Positions 25,357 through 35,178 of a stretch of DNA of 64,000 nucleotides are shown piece by piece. Source of the DNA: Bacteriovoracales bacterium. Lineage in GTDB: Bacteria; Bdellovibrionota; Bacteriovoracia; Bacteriovoracales; Bacteriovoracaceae. Numbering within the stretch: the stretch's first letter is position 1; each line of letters opens with the position of its first letter. The notes below the pieces were generated by a model, which was not told the origin of the DNA, made no database searches, and saw nothing but the letters and a program-made list of their open reading frames with translations. The translations under genes and the position numbers were made by a program. Location of the stretch: NCBI GenBank assembly GCA_030149295.1, contig JASBRV010000049.1, positions 1-64,000 on the forward strand. Reading direction: 5' to 3'.

Positions 25357-28286
25357 TGAGAACCTTTACCCTTTTTACTTTCTCTTTCCTTTTTCTTTTG
25401 GGTCTGAACTTTCAAACCCATGCCAAGGATATTCACTACCTCATTCAAGAAATGGAAAGCTTGAGGGACTCTCTTGAATTAGATGATCCTGCACGGGTGG
25501 ACCTCACCCTTCGCTTAGCAGATCTTTATTTCGATGTCTCTATTAAGGAAGGTGGGGAAGGTGATCACCAAAAACTTAAAGAAAACCGAATGAAGGCCCT
25601 CAGCCTTTACCGTCATAGCCTAGAGGGATCTGATGGAGTTAAAAAGGCAGAAGGTCTAACGAGGTTAAAAATTCAATTTCAAATGGCGCGGCTTTTAAGT
25701 CGCCTTGATGAGTTTGAAAAAGCTGAACCTTATTATTTTAAGGTCCAAGCTCACCCGAAAGTACCTAAGAAAATGAAAGAACAGGCGTCTTTAGCCCTTG
25801 CTGAATGGTTTGAGCAAGATGCCCGTTACCCCAAAGCGAAGAAATTCTACGATCAGGCCATTGATCTTTGTGAGGTTAAGGCTAGTTGTAATTATGCTCA
25901 CTATCGCAAAGCTTGGCTTTATTTTAAAGACACAAAATTGGATGAAGCTATCGCAGAAATGAAGGCTTCTTTATGGACTGAAGGCGGTGTCGTGAGAGAG
26001 TCATCGTTGCAAGATTTGATTCTATTTATGTCTAATGCCAATAGTGATGGTCTCAAGGAGTATGAATACACGAGGGATTTAGCAGAAAAAACTGGTAGAG
26101 AGGAGTTGGTGCAAAAACTGGTGGAAGCTTTCTACGTGGCCGGTAACAGAAGGGCGGGAGCAAACCTCCTTTCCATTATAAATGAAAAAACTCCAAGCCT
26201 ATACTTTGAAACGCGTTTACTTGAAGAATTTTATGGCTTTAGAAACTGGGAAAAGGTCGACAGCCTTCTTAGTTCTATGAGTTCAAGAAATGCTACAGAT
26301 ATTCCTACCAAGAAAGATCATGCCAAAGAAGTTCAAAAAATCTTTCGCCGCTACCTTGTTCAAGTAGATAGTGAGGCAGAAGTGGCACCTGAGTTAAACC
26401 ATTATCTTAAGCGTTCTATTGATGTTTATTTGGGGATTTATCCCAATGATGACCTAAGAAAGAAACTGCAGCAAGGTTGGCTCAAGGCGGAGGACGATAA
26501 GCAAAATAAAATCATCCGTCTTGGGGAGTGGATTAAAGAAGATATTGAATTTGGTTTTGAAAATTCAGAGATTAGAAAACTTAGGCAAACACGACTTGCT
26601 TTAAGTCAAAAGTTAAAAGCTCAAGTTTCTAAAGAAAAGGAAATATCAACTGAGCTAAACCTCAGTGATATTATTATCAAGGAGTCACTGGCGCTTGCTG
26701 ATATGCTAAAACCATCTGAGGAATCAGAGGAGTTTAAGTATGTTGCTGCTCGTGAATATTATGAATTAAACAAGCATGATAAGGCGCTTCCACTTTTTAA
26801 GGAGTTGGTGAACGTGGCGCTGGAGCGTAAAGCAAAAGGCAATGAACTCGGTAAATGGGCCCTTCTTTCTCAAAACTTGATTCTCGATATTTATAACTCC
26901 AAAGATAGTTACAAGGATATTATTGCCCAAGTCGCTCTATGGAGAGAGGGGACCAAAGAGAGTCAAAGAAAAGACATCATTGCTGAAAATAAGGCAATGG
27001 ATAAACTTAAGGTTGATGCCCGCTTCGCCTTAGCTGCAAAAATGACTGACTCACCAGATAGCTTAGAAGAATTCTACCAGTTTTGTTTCAATGGGATTTA
27101 TCCTGAAAAGTCATGTAAGAACGCCAAGGTTTTAGCTGTAAAATTTGAAGATCAAAATAAGCTAGTAAAACTTCTTGAGAAAGAAGGAGATGAGCAAGCT
27201 CTTATGAATGAGTACGAGCTTATGGGGCGCTTTAGTGAAGCCGCGAAACTTCAAGAGAAGCTTGTGCTGAAAAAAGAGGGGTTGAAGTCCCCTTATGAGC
27301 TTTTCTTAAAAATTGCTCTTCTTTACGAACTAGACAAAAACGCCAAAGAAAGAAATAGAATCCTAAAGAAGATGACTCTGAAAATGAAAAGAGAAAAAGA
27401 AATTCCCTCCGAATTAGAAGGAGTTCTTTTTCTCACTCTTGATGAAGCAGGACTAATCAATTCAAAGTCGTTGTTTCTTCCTTGGAGTTTAGAGAGAAAG
27501 TTAAGCCTTGCAAGGAGATTGGAGTTGGAAAAACCAAGCTCTGCTAACCGCAAGCTGATTATGGCCCAAAGTACTTCTCAAGGTCCTATCTGGTCTCGCT
27601 TAGTTCTTAAAAAGTTTGTTAAGCCTATGAAAAAGGCCATGAATTACAAGTTTTATGGTCGTTATTCTCAATACAGATTTAAGAAGAGAACAAAAAGGAT
27701 TGAAAATTTTATAAAACTTGCAAAAAGTTACCTCGAAGGAGCCGACTACGAAACGAGGGCTTATATCCTTCATATGGTAACTCGAGTCTATGGCAAAATG
27801 GTTGAAGATATCCTTAATACGCCTGTGCCTAAGGATCTTGATGAAGCCACGTTAGCTCAAGTTCAAATGCAACTGGGCCAGATGACTGTTCCTTTTGAAG
27901 AAGCCAGGGCTGATTATCAGCGTCTTCTCGATGAGCAATTAACCGCCATGGCCAAAGAAGGACAAAAATCCGAAGAAGAAGTTCTTCAAAATCTTTCTCG
28001 TGTGAAAAAGAACCTGGAGTTAAGCCCTGCTGATTATAGTGAGCTGATTCCCATGGAGGAAAAACGTCCTTCTCGTTATGTGGCTTTAGAAGAGTTAAGC
28101 CCGGCGATGGATTTAAAAGCAAAGCTTTTAAGAGATCCAGATAATAGGGCTGTCTTATCTGACCTGATGAGTTTCTATGAGGAAAAAGAAGTTGCAAGAC
28201 TTGCAGCTTATTATCGTGGACGTTTAGAGATGCTTGGTCCCATTAAAAAAGAACCCATCACTAAGGAAGGTGATAACCGTGAATAA
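25356..28286 (+). CDS. Large periplasmic TPR-type helical repeat protein
   Basis: 976 aa from ATG 25356; a TTG one codon earlier is also in frame. A signal peptide (FTFSFLFLLGLNFQTHA) is followed by almost entirely helical sequence with TPR-like pairs, for example LEEFEKAEPYYFKVQ-type units (residues ~115-200) and KHDKALPLFKELVNVAL (~470-490). In Agl/Glt-type operons such proteins sit in the periplasm and link the motor to outer-membrane parts; that role here is inferred from position. Confidence 0.75.
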   Translation: MRTFTLFTFSFLFLLGLNFQTHAKDIHYLIQEMESLRDSLELDDPARVDLTLRLADLYFDVSIKEGGEGDHQKLKENRMKALSLYRHSLEGSDGVKKAEGLTRLKIQFQMARLLSRLDEFEKAEPYYFKVQAHPKVPKKMKEQASLALAEWFEQDARYPKAKKFYDQAIDLCEVKASCNYAHYRKAWLYFKDTKLDEAIAEMKASLWTEGGVVRESSLQDLILFMSNANSDGLKEYEYTRDLAEKTGREELVQKLVEAFYVAGNRRAGANLLSIINEKTPSLYFETRLLEEFYGFRNWEKVDSLLSSMSSRNATDIPTKKDHAKEVQKIFRRYLVQVDSEAEVAPELNHYLKRSIDVYLGIYPNDDLRKKLQQGWLKAEDDKQNKIIRLGEWIKEDIEFGFENSEIRKLRQTRLALSQKLKAQVSKEKEISTELNLSDIIIKESLALADMLKPSEESEEFKYVAAREYYELNKHDKALPLFKELVNVALERKAKGNELGKWALLSQNLILDIYNSKDSYKDIIAQVALWREGTKESQRKDIIAENKAMDKLKVDARFALAAKMTDSPDSLEEFYQFCFNGIYPEKSCKNAKVLAVKFEDQNKLVKLLEKEGDEQALMNEYELMGRFSEAAKLQEKLVLKKEGLKSPYELFLKIALLYELDKNAKERNRILKKMTLKMKREKEIPSELEGVLFLTLDEAGLINSKSLFLPWSLERKLSLARRLELEKPSSANRKLIMAQSTSQGPIWSRLVLKKFVKPMKKAMNYKFYGRYSQYRFKKRTKRIENFIKLAKSYLEGADYETRAYILHMVTRVYGKMVEDILNTPVPKDLDEATLAQVQMQLGQMTVPFEEARADYQRLLDEQLTAMAKEGQKSEEEVLQNLSRVKKNLELSPADYSELIPMEEKRPSRYVALEELSPAMDLKAKLLRDPDNRAVLSDLMSFYEEKEVARLAAYYRGRLEMLGPIKKEPITKEGDNRE

Positions 28287-28545
28287 AATAGTGATTCTTT
28301 TCGCTCTTTTTTCTAGCATAACTCAAGTTACTTTTGCTGAAGAAGAGAAAAAAACTGCTCCTAAAGTTAGGTACAAGTCCTCAGGAAGTGTGGATTTTGA
28401 ATCTCTTCTCATTGAAGGAGAGAGAAAGAAGCCTGAAATGGCAGTTGTCACGGGGAATGTTGGTGAAAAAGACTCGGGACTTTTAAAGTTTCGTGAAGAT
28501 TTTTTAGACGTCATGGCAGACGATTTCGGGGAGGCAGTTGAATGA
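28279..28545 (+). CDS. Small exported protein of the envelope-motor operon
   Basis: 88 aa from a GTG start (VNKIVILFALFSS) with AAGGAAGG upstream; the longer frame from 28234 lies inside the TPR gene and lacks a ribosome binding site. It has a signal peptide ending QVTFA, then a short charged mature part (~68 aa) without a recognised domain. It overlaps the TPR stop by 8 nt and the next start by 4 nt (ATGA). The position suggests a small structural component of the complex. Confidence 0.7.
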   Translation: MNKIVILFALFSSITQVTFAEEEKKTAPKVRYKSSGSVDFESLLIEGERKKPEMAVVTGNVGEKDSGLLKFREDFLDVMADDFGEAVE

Positions 28546-29759
28546 TTGCTATTGAAACTGAGCAGGGAGAGCTCATTAAGGTATTGAAGAATGTGGTCCA
28601 AGGTGACTTTGGACTTCATGATCAATTTGGCTTCATTAGTGAATCAAGAGCTAATGAGAGAGTTTCGACTCGTAAAAGGCAAGGTTTTGATTTTACTCGT
28701 GATTCTTGGGCGTGTCGCTTTGATCTTAAAGAAGATAGTAAAGAAAAGACGGGCTTTCTTATTCACAACACTGAAAATTGTGAAGCCTCACAGACCAAAG
28801 AGGGCTGGTTTCTCAATACGCCAAATGGCAAATTTAAGTTGGTTAACACTCGTGCTGATTATGTAAACGAAATCCTCGTTGATCATGAGGACAAGGCTAG
28901 TTGGATGAGTCGAGTTCTTGAACTCACCTTCTTACTGACCTTTCTGCTTATTCCCATCATTTACTTTATGCAGGAAACCCCAATTGAAGAAGAAGAGGAA
29001 GTCGTAAAAGAAATTGAACCCGTTAAGGTTCAAATTATTAAAAAAGTTAAAACTGTTAATGTTCAACGTGAAGTGAATCCAAATATTAAAGTAAAGCCGT
29101 TAACCAAAGCAGAGATTTCAAAAAGAGCAGTAAAAAGAAATCTTGGTTTTTTAGGGATGGTAGGATCAAAAACAGTGAAAGATGTTGTCGGTGGTGTTCC
29201 TCAAGAATTAAAACAGGCAACAGCTGGTGCAGGGCCTGGCGGAGACGCTGGCAGTGGTGGTGAGGTACTCACAAATCTTGGCAAAGGCCTTAAGAAAACA
29301 ACCGTTGGAAATACAGGAGTTGCAGGTCTTGGTGGAAAGCTTGTTACCAAAGGCACCTCTGGTGGCGGTAAAGGTGGCTACGGTAATACGATGGTTGCTA
29401 GTGGTAGTGGTTCAGGAATTTCAGCTATCGCGGTGAGTAGTTCTGATATGGTTTTAGAAGGGGGGATTAGTCGCTATGCTATTAACGCAACTATCGCCAA
29501 ATATTTAAGCCAAGTTCGTCGCTGTTACGAAGAACAGCTTAAAGTAAAGCCAGGTATTCAAGGTCTAGTTCAAACTAACTTTGAGATTAATCCCGCTGGG
29601 CGCCTAAATTATGCCAAGGTGACTGGTTCTACTCTAAAGGATCAAAAAGTTCTTAATTGTATTCAAAAGAAAATGATGAATTGGCAGTTTCCAAAACCTA
29701 AGGGTGGGGTGAAAGTGCCTGTTAAATATCCTTTTATGTTAAGACCCATGGGCTCTTAA
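28542..29759 (+). CDS. AgmX/PglI (TonB-like) C-terminal domain protein
   Basis: 405 aa. A cytoplasmic N-terminal domain (~1-125, unassigned) and one TM helix (~132-150, LTFLLTFLLIPIIYF) come first. An acidic then Lys/Val-rich periplasmic stretch and a Gly-rich linker (~225-300) lead to the AgmX/PglI C-terminal domain. That domain holds IAKYLSQVRRCYEEQL, GLVQTNFEINPAGRLNYAKV and LNCIQKKMMNWQFPKPKGG, with two Cys that may pair. In Myxococcus, AgmX/GltJ links cytoplasmic regulators to the periplasmic motor. A strong GGGGAGG ribosome binding site precedes the start. Confidence 0.85.
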   Translation: MIAIETEQGELIKVLKNVVQGDFGLHDQFGFISESRANERVSTRKRQGFDFTRDSWACRFDLKEDSKEKTGFLIHNTENCEASQTKEGWFLNTPNGKFKLVNTRADYVNEILVDHEDKASWMSRVLELTFLLTFLLIPIIYFMQETPIEEEEEVVKEIEPVKVQIIKKVKTVNVQREVNPNIKVKPLTKAEISKRAVKRNLGFLGMVGSKTVKDVVGGVPQELKQATAGAGPGGDAGSGGEVLTNLGKGLKKTTVGNTGVAGLGGKLVTKGTSGGGKGGYGNTMVASGSGSGISAIAVSSSDMVLEGGISRYAINATIAKYLSQVRRCYEEQLKVKPGIQGLVQTNFEINPAGRLNYAKVTGSTLKDQKVLNCIQKKMMNWQFPKPKGGVKVPVKYPFMLRPMGS

Positions 29760-29777
29760 GTAAGGACTGAGGAAAGC

Positions 29778-31835
29778 ATGATGAAGAAAGTAAGTATTTC
29801 TCTTTTATCTCTTCTTATTTTAACACTGGTGGGGTGTGATCAGGATCCCTATCCCGTTGAGCAAGAAATTAGAAGAACTCCTAGGAGTACTCCACAAGAC
29901 ACTTTACCTCCACTGGCCATAGAGCCTATTGAGGATATTAAGTTTCGTGAAGGTCTCCTTTCTGAATTTAAAATTCGCGTGGCCGTGGAAGAGCCAGGTG
30001 AGCCTATTTTAAAGGCAGAGGGCTTACCTGAAGGGGCTACTTTCGACGAGAATACTTTTACGATTTCTTGGAAGCCTGGCTATTTTGATGCTAACGATCC
30101 CAATAATCCAACTGTTAAAAGAAGAACTTATCCTGTCACTCTTAGGCTCTTTAGTACGGCAATGGATTTAAACAATGATGGGGTTTCACGTGAGGTAAAG
30201 CTAGTCGTTGAAGATTCTCCTCGCCCTATTACTTTGGATACAAGGAGTGTTACTCCTGAAGTAGATGAAAATGAGGAGTTTTCTCGTATCATTCGTTTTA
30301 AAAATGAAGATTTTCCTAATGGACCTTTTAAGGTAGCAACGGAAAACTTGCCTTCCTCTCTTGAAATAGAGGAAGTCGATGGAACTACCTTTCGTTTAAA
30401 ATTTCGTCCCGATTATTTTCATGTCAATAGAGACACTGTGGGAAGAAATTATATCCGTTATGAAGGAAAGATTGTTGCTTCTAATCCGAGGAATGAAACC
30501 CGCGAATTTAAGTATCGCATCCAAGTCAATGATGTGCGCCAGGGCGTAAAGTTAGTTGCTCCAGAAGAGATTGAACAAGGCCTAGATGCTGGCTTTCAAG
30601 TAGCTGCCTATGATCTCAATCGAGAGATTGCACCGAATATTTCTTTGAGTGTGAAAAGGCCTGCTTTCGGGAAATTTATTACTTCAATTAAAGAGAACCC
30701 TAAAACTTTTTCTAGTGTTCTAAGCATTTTGTGGAAAGATATTCCTCCTCGTTACAATAAAACCACTCAAAAAGTGACTTATGAGGCTTGTGTGTTGGAC
30801 TCAAGAGGGCAAAAGACAGATTGCCAGGAACAAAGCACTAAAATTAAAATTGAGCTTAAAGATAGAACTCCGCCTATTATCAGCCGAAAGGATTGGCCAG
30901 TGGGAGAGCTCGTTTATCTTAATTTTAATAAGACTTTATCACGTGACCTACCTGTGAGAGATGCCGAAGATAGCCAACTGACTCCTAAGGTCGAGATTTT
31001 TCCCGAGGAAATGAGAGAGTTTGTTCGCTTTAAAAGAGGCAATGGACGTTGGGACTCTTCTGATCGCTTAGAAATGAAGTTTAATAAGCCGGGGACATTT
31101 CAATTCAATGTCGTGGCGACCAGTGACTATAACGTCAGTTCTGCTGAGTCCTTTCTTGTTGAAGTCTTTCCTGAAAATAGGAATAAGGTTCTTATTTTTG
31201 CTGATTCCACGAGAGACAAAGAAGTTCTCTTTTACAAAGAGCAGTTTAAACAAGAAATGGATCTTATGAATCCTGCGATTCAGGTGGTTAATCAAAGAAA
31301 TATTTCAGGCAGAGAAACAGTTATATTAACAACTAGTACTCTTCTTGATGATAGTAATAAAAATGAGATTTTTAATGCGATTGAAGAAATTGATCATGTC
31401 GTGATTGCTTCTGCTCTCTATGAAAGGCTTCCCGAGAAGTTTTTAACGAGACTACAAGAAGACTATGACCTACGCGCTATTGGTCGCTATAGTCAGCTTC
31501 CGAATCTTCCTCCACTTGAAAAAATGAGGTTTCAAACGACAGGACAATTTCAAGCATCTATCAATGATATCGGCTTAAAAGGAAGTACAACTACCGAGTC
31601 TGCTGATCCTCTTATCTTTAATGGTGGGCTTGATGAACCAGATAAGGTCTGTAAGGGTGTACTTGGGTTAACAGAAACGGGCAATAACCCGCTTCGAATT
31701 GGCGTAAATTGTCGTCGTAAAAATGGTGGTAGGATCTCCATCTTGGGAACTGAGTGGGCTGACCTCAAAGTGACTGAGGAGGACTCCGGTATTGTTGAGT
31801 CTTGGTTTAATACTCTTCTCAACGCGAAATTTTAA
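29778..31835 (+). CDS. Large lipoprotein with Ig/cadherin-like repeats
   Basis: 685 aa with the lipobox LTLVGC (Cys20). The mature part starts with a Pro-rich tether. It continues with at least two beta-sandwich-like units, each ending in an Asp/Asn-x-Asp-type turn (PGYFDANDP, PDYFHVNRD), a pattern of putative-Ig/cadherin-like domains. The last ~200 residues form an alpha/beta domain (NKVLIFADSTRDKEVLFYK). It is in the motor operon, 18 nt after the AgmX gene. An envelope-anchored structural or adhesive part is inferred. Confidence 0.7.
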   Translation: MMKKVSISLLSLLILTLVGCDQDPYPVEQEIRRTPRSTPQDTLPPLAIEPIEDIKFREGLLSEFKIRVAVEEPGEPILKAEGLPEGATFDENTFTISWKPGYFDANDPNNPTVKRRTYPVTLRLFSTAMDLNNDGVSREVKLVVEDSPRPITLDTRSVTPEVDENEEFSRIIRFKNEDFPNGPFKVATENLPSSLEIEEVDGTTFRLKFRPDYFHVNRDTVGRNYIRYEGKIVASNPRNETREFKYRIQVNDVRQGVKLVAPEEIEQGLDAGFQVAAYDLNREIAPNISLSVKRPAFGKFITSIKENPKTFSSVLSILWKDIPPRYNKTTQKVTYEACVLDSRGQKTDCQEQSTKIKIELKDRTPPIISRKDWPVGELVYLNFNKTLSRDLPVRDAEDSQLTPKVEIFPEEMREFVRFKRGNGRWDSSDRLEMKFNKPGTFQFNVVATSDYNVSSAESFLVEVFPENRNKVLIFADSTRDKEVLFYKEQFKQEMDLMNPAIQVVNQRNISGRETVILTTSTLLDDSNKNEIFNAIEEIDHVVIASALYERLPEKFLTRLQEDYDLRAIGRYSQLPNLPPLEKMRFQTTGQFQASINDIGLKGSTTTESADPLIFNGGLDEPDKVCKGVLGLTETGNNPLRIGVNCRRKNGGRISILGTEWADLKVTEEDSGIVESWFNTLLNAKF

Positions 31836-31843
31836 GGATGAAT

Positions 31844-32551
31844 ATGAAAACGTTAAGTCTTATTTTACTTTTATGTTCTCTTGGTTTTTCTTCGGTAAGT
31901 GCTGAAGAAAAGGTTTCTAAGAAGGCCTTGGACGAAAAGCTTGATGATCTGCTTTTACCAGATGATAAGGTGACCCCAGTTCTTTCTCAGGATAAGTTCT
32001 ATATTATTAATCAACGCTACTCGAGTTTGATCAATAGACATGAAGTGACTTTACAGGGGGCGCATAACTTTACTGCAGATTCTCATCTGGATGTGAAACA
32101 ATCGGCGTTAACTTACCGCTATCACCTCAATAGTCGTTGGTCTTTTGGTCTTCGTTATAACTACTATACCAATAAACTAACAACTACTGGGGAGAAGTTG
32201 CTACAAGATCGCCAAATAGTGCCTGATCAAGACTTTGCTTATAACTCACAAGAAATCTTTGCCACTTTTAATACTATTTATGGCAAACTTCGTTGGTCTT
32301 CGGACACGGTTGTGTATTTTGATCAGTACATTTCACTTGGTGGGGGACAGATTGAATTAGCTAGTGGAAAAACTAATCATGGGCTTCTTGATCTTGGACT
32401 CGCCTTTTGGGTTGGCCAAAACTTTTCTTTAAGAACTGGCTTAAAAAATGAGTTCTATAATCAAAATCAACTTAATGGCACTCAATTTATGCATAACGCT
32501 ATGGGATATATGGAAATTGGCTACCTGTTTGGTCAAGGGGATAGAGGTTAA
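31844..32551 (+). CDS. Outer-membrane beta-barrel of the envelope-motor operon
   Basis: 235 aa from ATG 31844 (AAGGA at 5 nt spacing; the ATG at 31838 is too close to it). A signal peptide (MKTLSLILLLCSLGFSSVSA) is followed by a short linker and an eight-strand-like barrel rich in alternating aromatics (YRYHLNSRWSFGLRYNYYTN). This resembles the small myxobacterial-type OM barrels encoded next to AgmX proteins. It would be the outer-membrane element of the machine. Confidence 0.75.
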   Translation: MKTLSLILLLCSLGFSSVSAEEKVSKKALDEKLDDLLLPDDKVTPVLSQDKFYIINQRYSSLINRHEVTLQGAHNFTADSHLDVKQSALTYRYHLNSRWSFGLRYNYYTNKLTTTGEKLLQDRQIVPDQDFAYNSQEIFATFNTIYGKLRWSSDTVVYFDQYISLGGGQIELASGKTNHGLLDLGLAFWVGQNFSLRTGLKNEFYNQNQLNGTQFMHNAMGYMEIGYLFGQGDRG

Positions 32552-32552
32552 G

Positions 32553-34091
32553 ATGATCTCAAGGCATTCATTATTCTTATGGCTTTCTTTCTTTGGGTAT
32601 TGTGCTTTTGCTAGTACTGATATTTTATTGGATGAGTCTGGTTCAGAATTAGACTTTTCTCGTCAACTGAGTGTTCAAAAAGACCTCATGCTGGATGATC
32701 CCTTTCGCATTCAGCTCTTTAGTCAATGGAAGGCGAAGGGGAGTGTTAGTCCTGCTGGCAACAAGGTCATGGATGCATTCTTTTCAAAAAAGTATGAAGC
32801 TGTTTTAAAATCACTTCCGCGCTTGAAAGATCAAAAACTCTCTGCGCTTAAAAAGCCAATGGAGCTTTATCTTCTTCACAGACTTGGTCTACACCAAAGT
32901 TTTTTTAGCGAGTGGATTGATTACACTTCTCAAGGAAGTTTCCTAAAAAGTGAAATTGGTCTTAGCCTTGATCAAGTCATCAGAAAAGACGCCAGCAGAC
33001 TTCTTATTGAAGAAGGTTTCGTTTTAACCGAGGATATGAAGACGAAGCTTCAAAAGACAGAGTCCTTTCTTGATAGCGGAGTGAACCTAAGCCTTCAAGC
33101 TTTGAAAGCCTTAAGGACTGGTGAAAACGCTGTAAAGTGGATTGGAAAACTTGCTTTGGACGATGAGTTTCGAGTTCATCTAGCCCACACTTCTCTTTTA
33201 GCTTATGGAAAAAAAGGAAAACTTGGAGCTTCTGGTAAGTTTATTAAAAAAGTTGTTGAGCCATGGATGGAAAAGAGTGAAAAGCCCGAGGAGATTTCTC
33301 TTTATTATCTTACTTTAGGTCGTCTTCTCTATCAGGCGCGTGCTTATGAAGCTGCCAGCAGTTATTTTCGTCGTATTCCAGAGAGCTCTCATTTCTTTCT
33401 TGAGGCCAGAACTGAAAATCTTTGGTCACTCCTTCAAAGAAGAGATTTCAGTAAGGCCATGGGAGAGCTGGTTACGCTTAAACTGAAAGTCTTTGAGGAT
33501 CAGTTCTATCCTGAGGTTCATCTTGCTTCTGCCATTGGACATACTATGCTTTGCCAATTTGTTGATGCTAAAAAATCTATTCACGAGTTTGTCAGTGTCA
33601 ATAAAAAATGGGCGAAACTTATTCTAGAGAATAAAAAAACAAAGAATCCTCCACTAGCTGAGGATAACTTTTATTCACTTTTGATGAAAAAACAAATGGC
33701 ATCACTTAAAGAAGAGAAAGAGAAGCTTACGAAGTGGGAAATTACTCGTTTTGATTCTCAATTGAAGGAGCTAGAAGACAACTCTCAAAGAAGTATTGTC
33801 CTTGAGGCGAAGAGGCAGTGGGAAAATAGAGAAAAGATTTTGGAATCTGCCCTTTATAAAATGAAATTTGTTCGTATTGAACTTCTCAGTCGTATGCATG
33901 CTGTCGCCCAAGGTCTTAAAGACCAGCTTCCGACGCAAGATATGGTAAAGCGCTATGAGTCCGCGCCTGCGAGAAGTCTGCGCAACGAGATTGCCTTTCC
34001 TCATGATGGAATGTTTTGGAGCGATGAACTCTTTAATTTAAGTGCAGAAGTTTCTAACCAATGCATGCAAGGTAAGTTCTATGAAAAATAA
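32553..34091 (+). CDS. Exported helical repeat (TPR-like) protein
   Basis: 512 aa from ATG 32553, next to the barrel stop; the longer in-frame start at 32448 lies inside the barrel gene. A signal peptide (LFLWLSFFGYCAFA) is followed by an all-helical mature chain with TPR-like pairs, such as RAYEAASSYFRRIPE, and a long Lys/Glu coiled-coil stretch (~395-455). It is in the motor operon and overlaps the next gene by 11 nt. The precise role is unknown. Confidence 0.7.
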   Translation: MISRHSLFLWLSFFGYCAFASTDILLDESGSELDFSRQLSVQKDLMLDDPFRIQLFSQWKAKGSVSPAGNKVMDAFFSKKYEAVLKSLPRLKDQKLSALKKPMELYLLHRLGLHQSFFSEWIDYTSQGSFLKSEIGLSLDQVIRKDASRLLIEEGFVLTEDMKTKLQKTESFLDSGVNLSLQALKALRTGENAVKWIGKLALDDEFRVHLAHTSLLAYGKKGKLGASGKFIKKVVEPWMEKSEKPEEISLYYLTLGRLLYQARAYEAASSYFRRIPESSHFFLEARTENLWSLLQRRDFSKAMGELVTLKLKVFEDQFYPEVHLASAIGHTMLCQFVDAKKSIHEFVSVNKKWAKLILENKKTKNPPLAEDNFYSLLMKKQMASLKEEKEKLTKWEITRFDSQLKELEDNSQRSIVLEAKRQWENREKILESALYKMKFVRIELLSRMHAVAQGLKDQLPTQDMVKRYESAPARSLRNEIAFPHDGMFWSDELFNLSAEVSNQCMQGKFYEK

Positions 34092-35175
34092 ATTAATATT
34101 GGCTTCACTTTGCCTTTTCTTTACTCTCGGTTGTAAAAAGGACCCGTCCTATCTCTATGTTTCAGATCCTCTTCCTATTCAACAAAAGGATGAGAGGGTT
34201 TATCCCATGGATCTTTTAAAGCTTGATACCGTTGATGTTGTGATGATTATCGACAACTCTGGTTCGATGGGAACCATCCAAGATAATATTGTTGCTAACG
34301 CTAGCCTCTTTTTTAAGGAATTTGCCAAGCAAGATTACTTGGAATGGAAACTCGGACTCTTATCAACTGACCAATTTGATGACCCCTATTTGGGTTTCGA
34401 GACACCTTTTAGCTCTGATTTGATCAAGGACTATGATCCTTCTAGCTTTAATCAGGCGGTTGCTCAATTTCAACGAGCGGTAGAGGGGCTAGGCACTAAT
34501 GGTGCAATTGATGAATACACTTTCTATAATATCGAAAGGGCGCTCAATGACTACAGTGGTAACAGAGGTCAAACCCCATTTGTTCGCGCGACCTCTCATC
34601 TTTTCTTTATTATGGTGACGGATGAGCCTGAGCAATCGGAAGATGGATTTGGCGTTAATTATGAGCCCATTACTTTTTTGAATCGCATTAGGGCTTTTGC
34701 GGGTAGTAACAAAAGGGTTCGTTTCTATGGAGCCTTTGATCATCAGGTCTTTACTAATTGCCGAGGCTCTTCATGGAGAAGGCAAGAGTGGCTAGATAAT
34801 CCATTTGATCGCCTTATTAAGGCTTCTGAGGGATTTGCAATCTCTGCTTGTATCGATGATTTTGGCTCACAACTTTCAAGAATTGCTGAGGACATTGTCT
34901 CCCTTGTTAGTCTTCCGAGCTTGCTATTGAAAAGACGTCCAAAATCAGAGACAGTGGAAGTTTTTTATCAAGAGGCAGTTGTTGGTCAAAATGGTATTAG
35001 TTACTTAGATCCTGTGAAACTAAAAAGTGGTTTAAGAGAAAATGGTGGTAAGTGGTATTATGATGCAACAACTAACACTATAAACTTCTACAGTGTCGAC
35101 TTTGTCAAAGATATTGAAAATGATCGCTTTGTGATCGACTTCGATGTGGCCGATGGTCTTAATAGGGACGAGTAG
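34081..35175 (+). CDS. VWA-domain lipoprotein
   Basis: 364 aa from ATG 34081, with the lipobox FTLGC (Cys18). A von Willebrand A domain starts near residue 50 and has a perfect metal-ion-dependent adhesion motif DNSGS (58-62). The VWA fold continues to ~300, followed by a short beta-rich tail. VWA domains bind partner proteins or surface ligands through the metal. It is the last gene of the motor operon and ends 3 nt from the opposing response-regulator gene. Adhesion or complex assembly is inferred. Confidence 0.85.
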   Translation: MKNKLILASLCLFFTLGCKKDPSYLYVSDPLPIQQKDERVYPMDLLKLDTVDVVMIIDNSGSMGTIQDNIVANASLFFKEFAKQDYLEWKLGLLSTDQFDDPYLGFETPFSSDLIKDYDPSSFNQAVAQFQRAVEGLGTNGAIDEYTFYNIERALNDYSGNRGQTPFVRATSHLFFIMVTDEPEQSEDGFGVNYEPITFLNRIRAFAGSNKRVRFYGAFDHQVFTNCRGSSWRRQEWLDNPFDRLIKASEGFAISACIDDFGSQLSRIAEDIVSLVSLPSLLLKRRPKSETVEVFYQEAVVGQNGISYLDPVKLKSGLRENGGKWYYDATTNTINFYSVDFVKDIENDRFVIDFDVADGLNRDE

Positions 35176-35178
35176 GTT

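Noticed and set aside
27829-28197. Minus-strand 122-aa ORF
   Set aside because: Shadow of the TPR gene, which has a continuous helical frame, a signal peptide and operon context.
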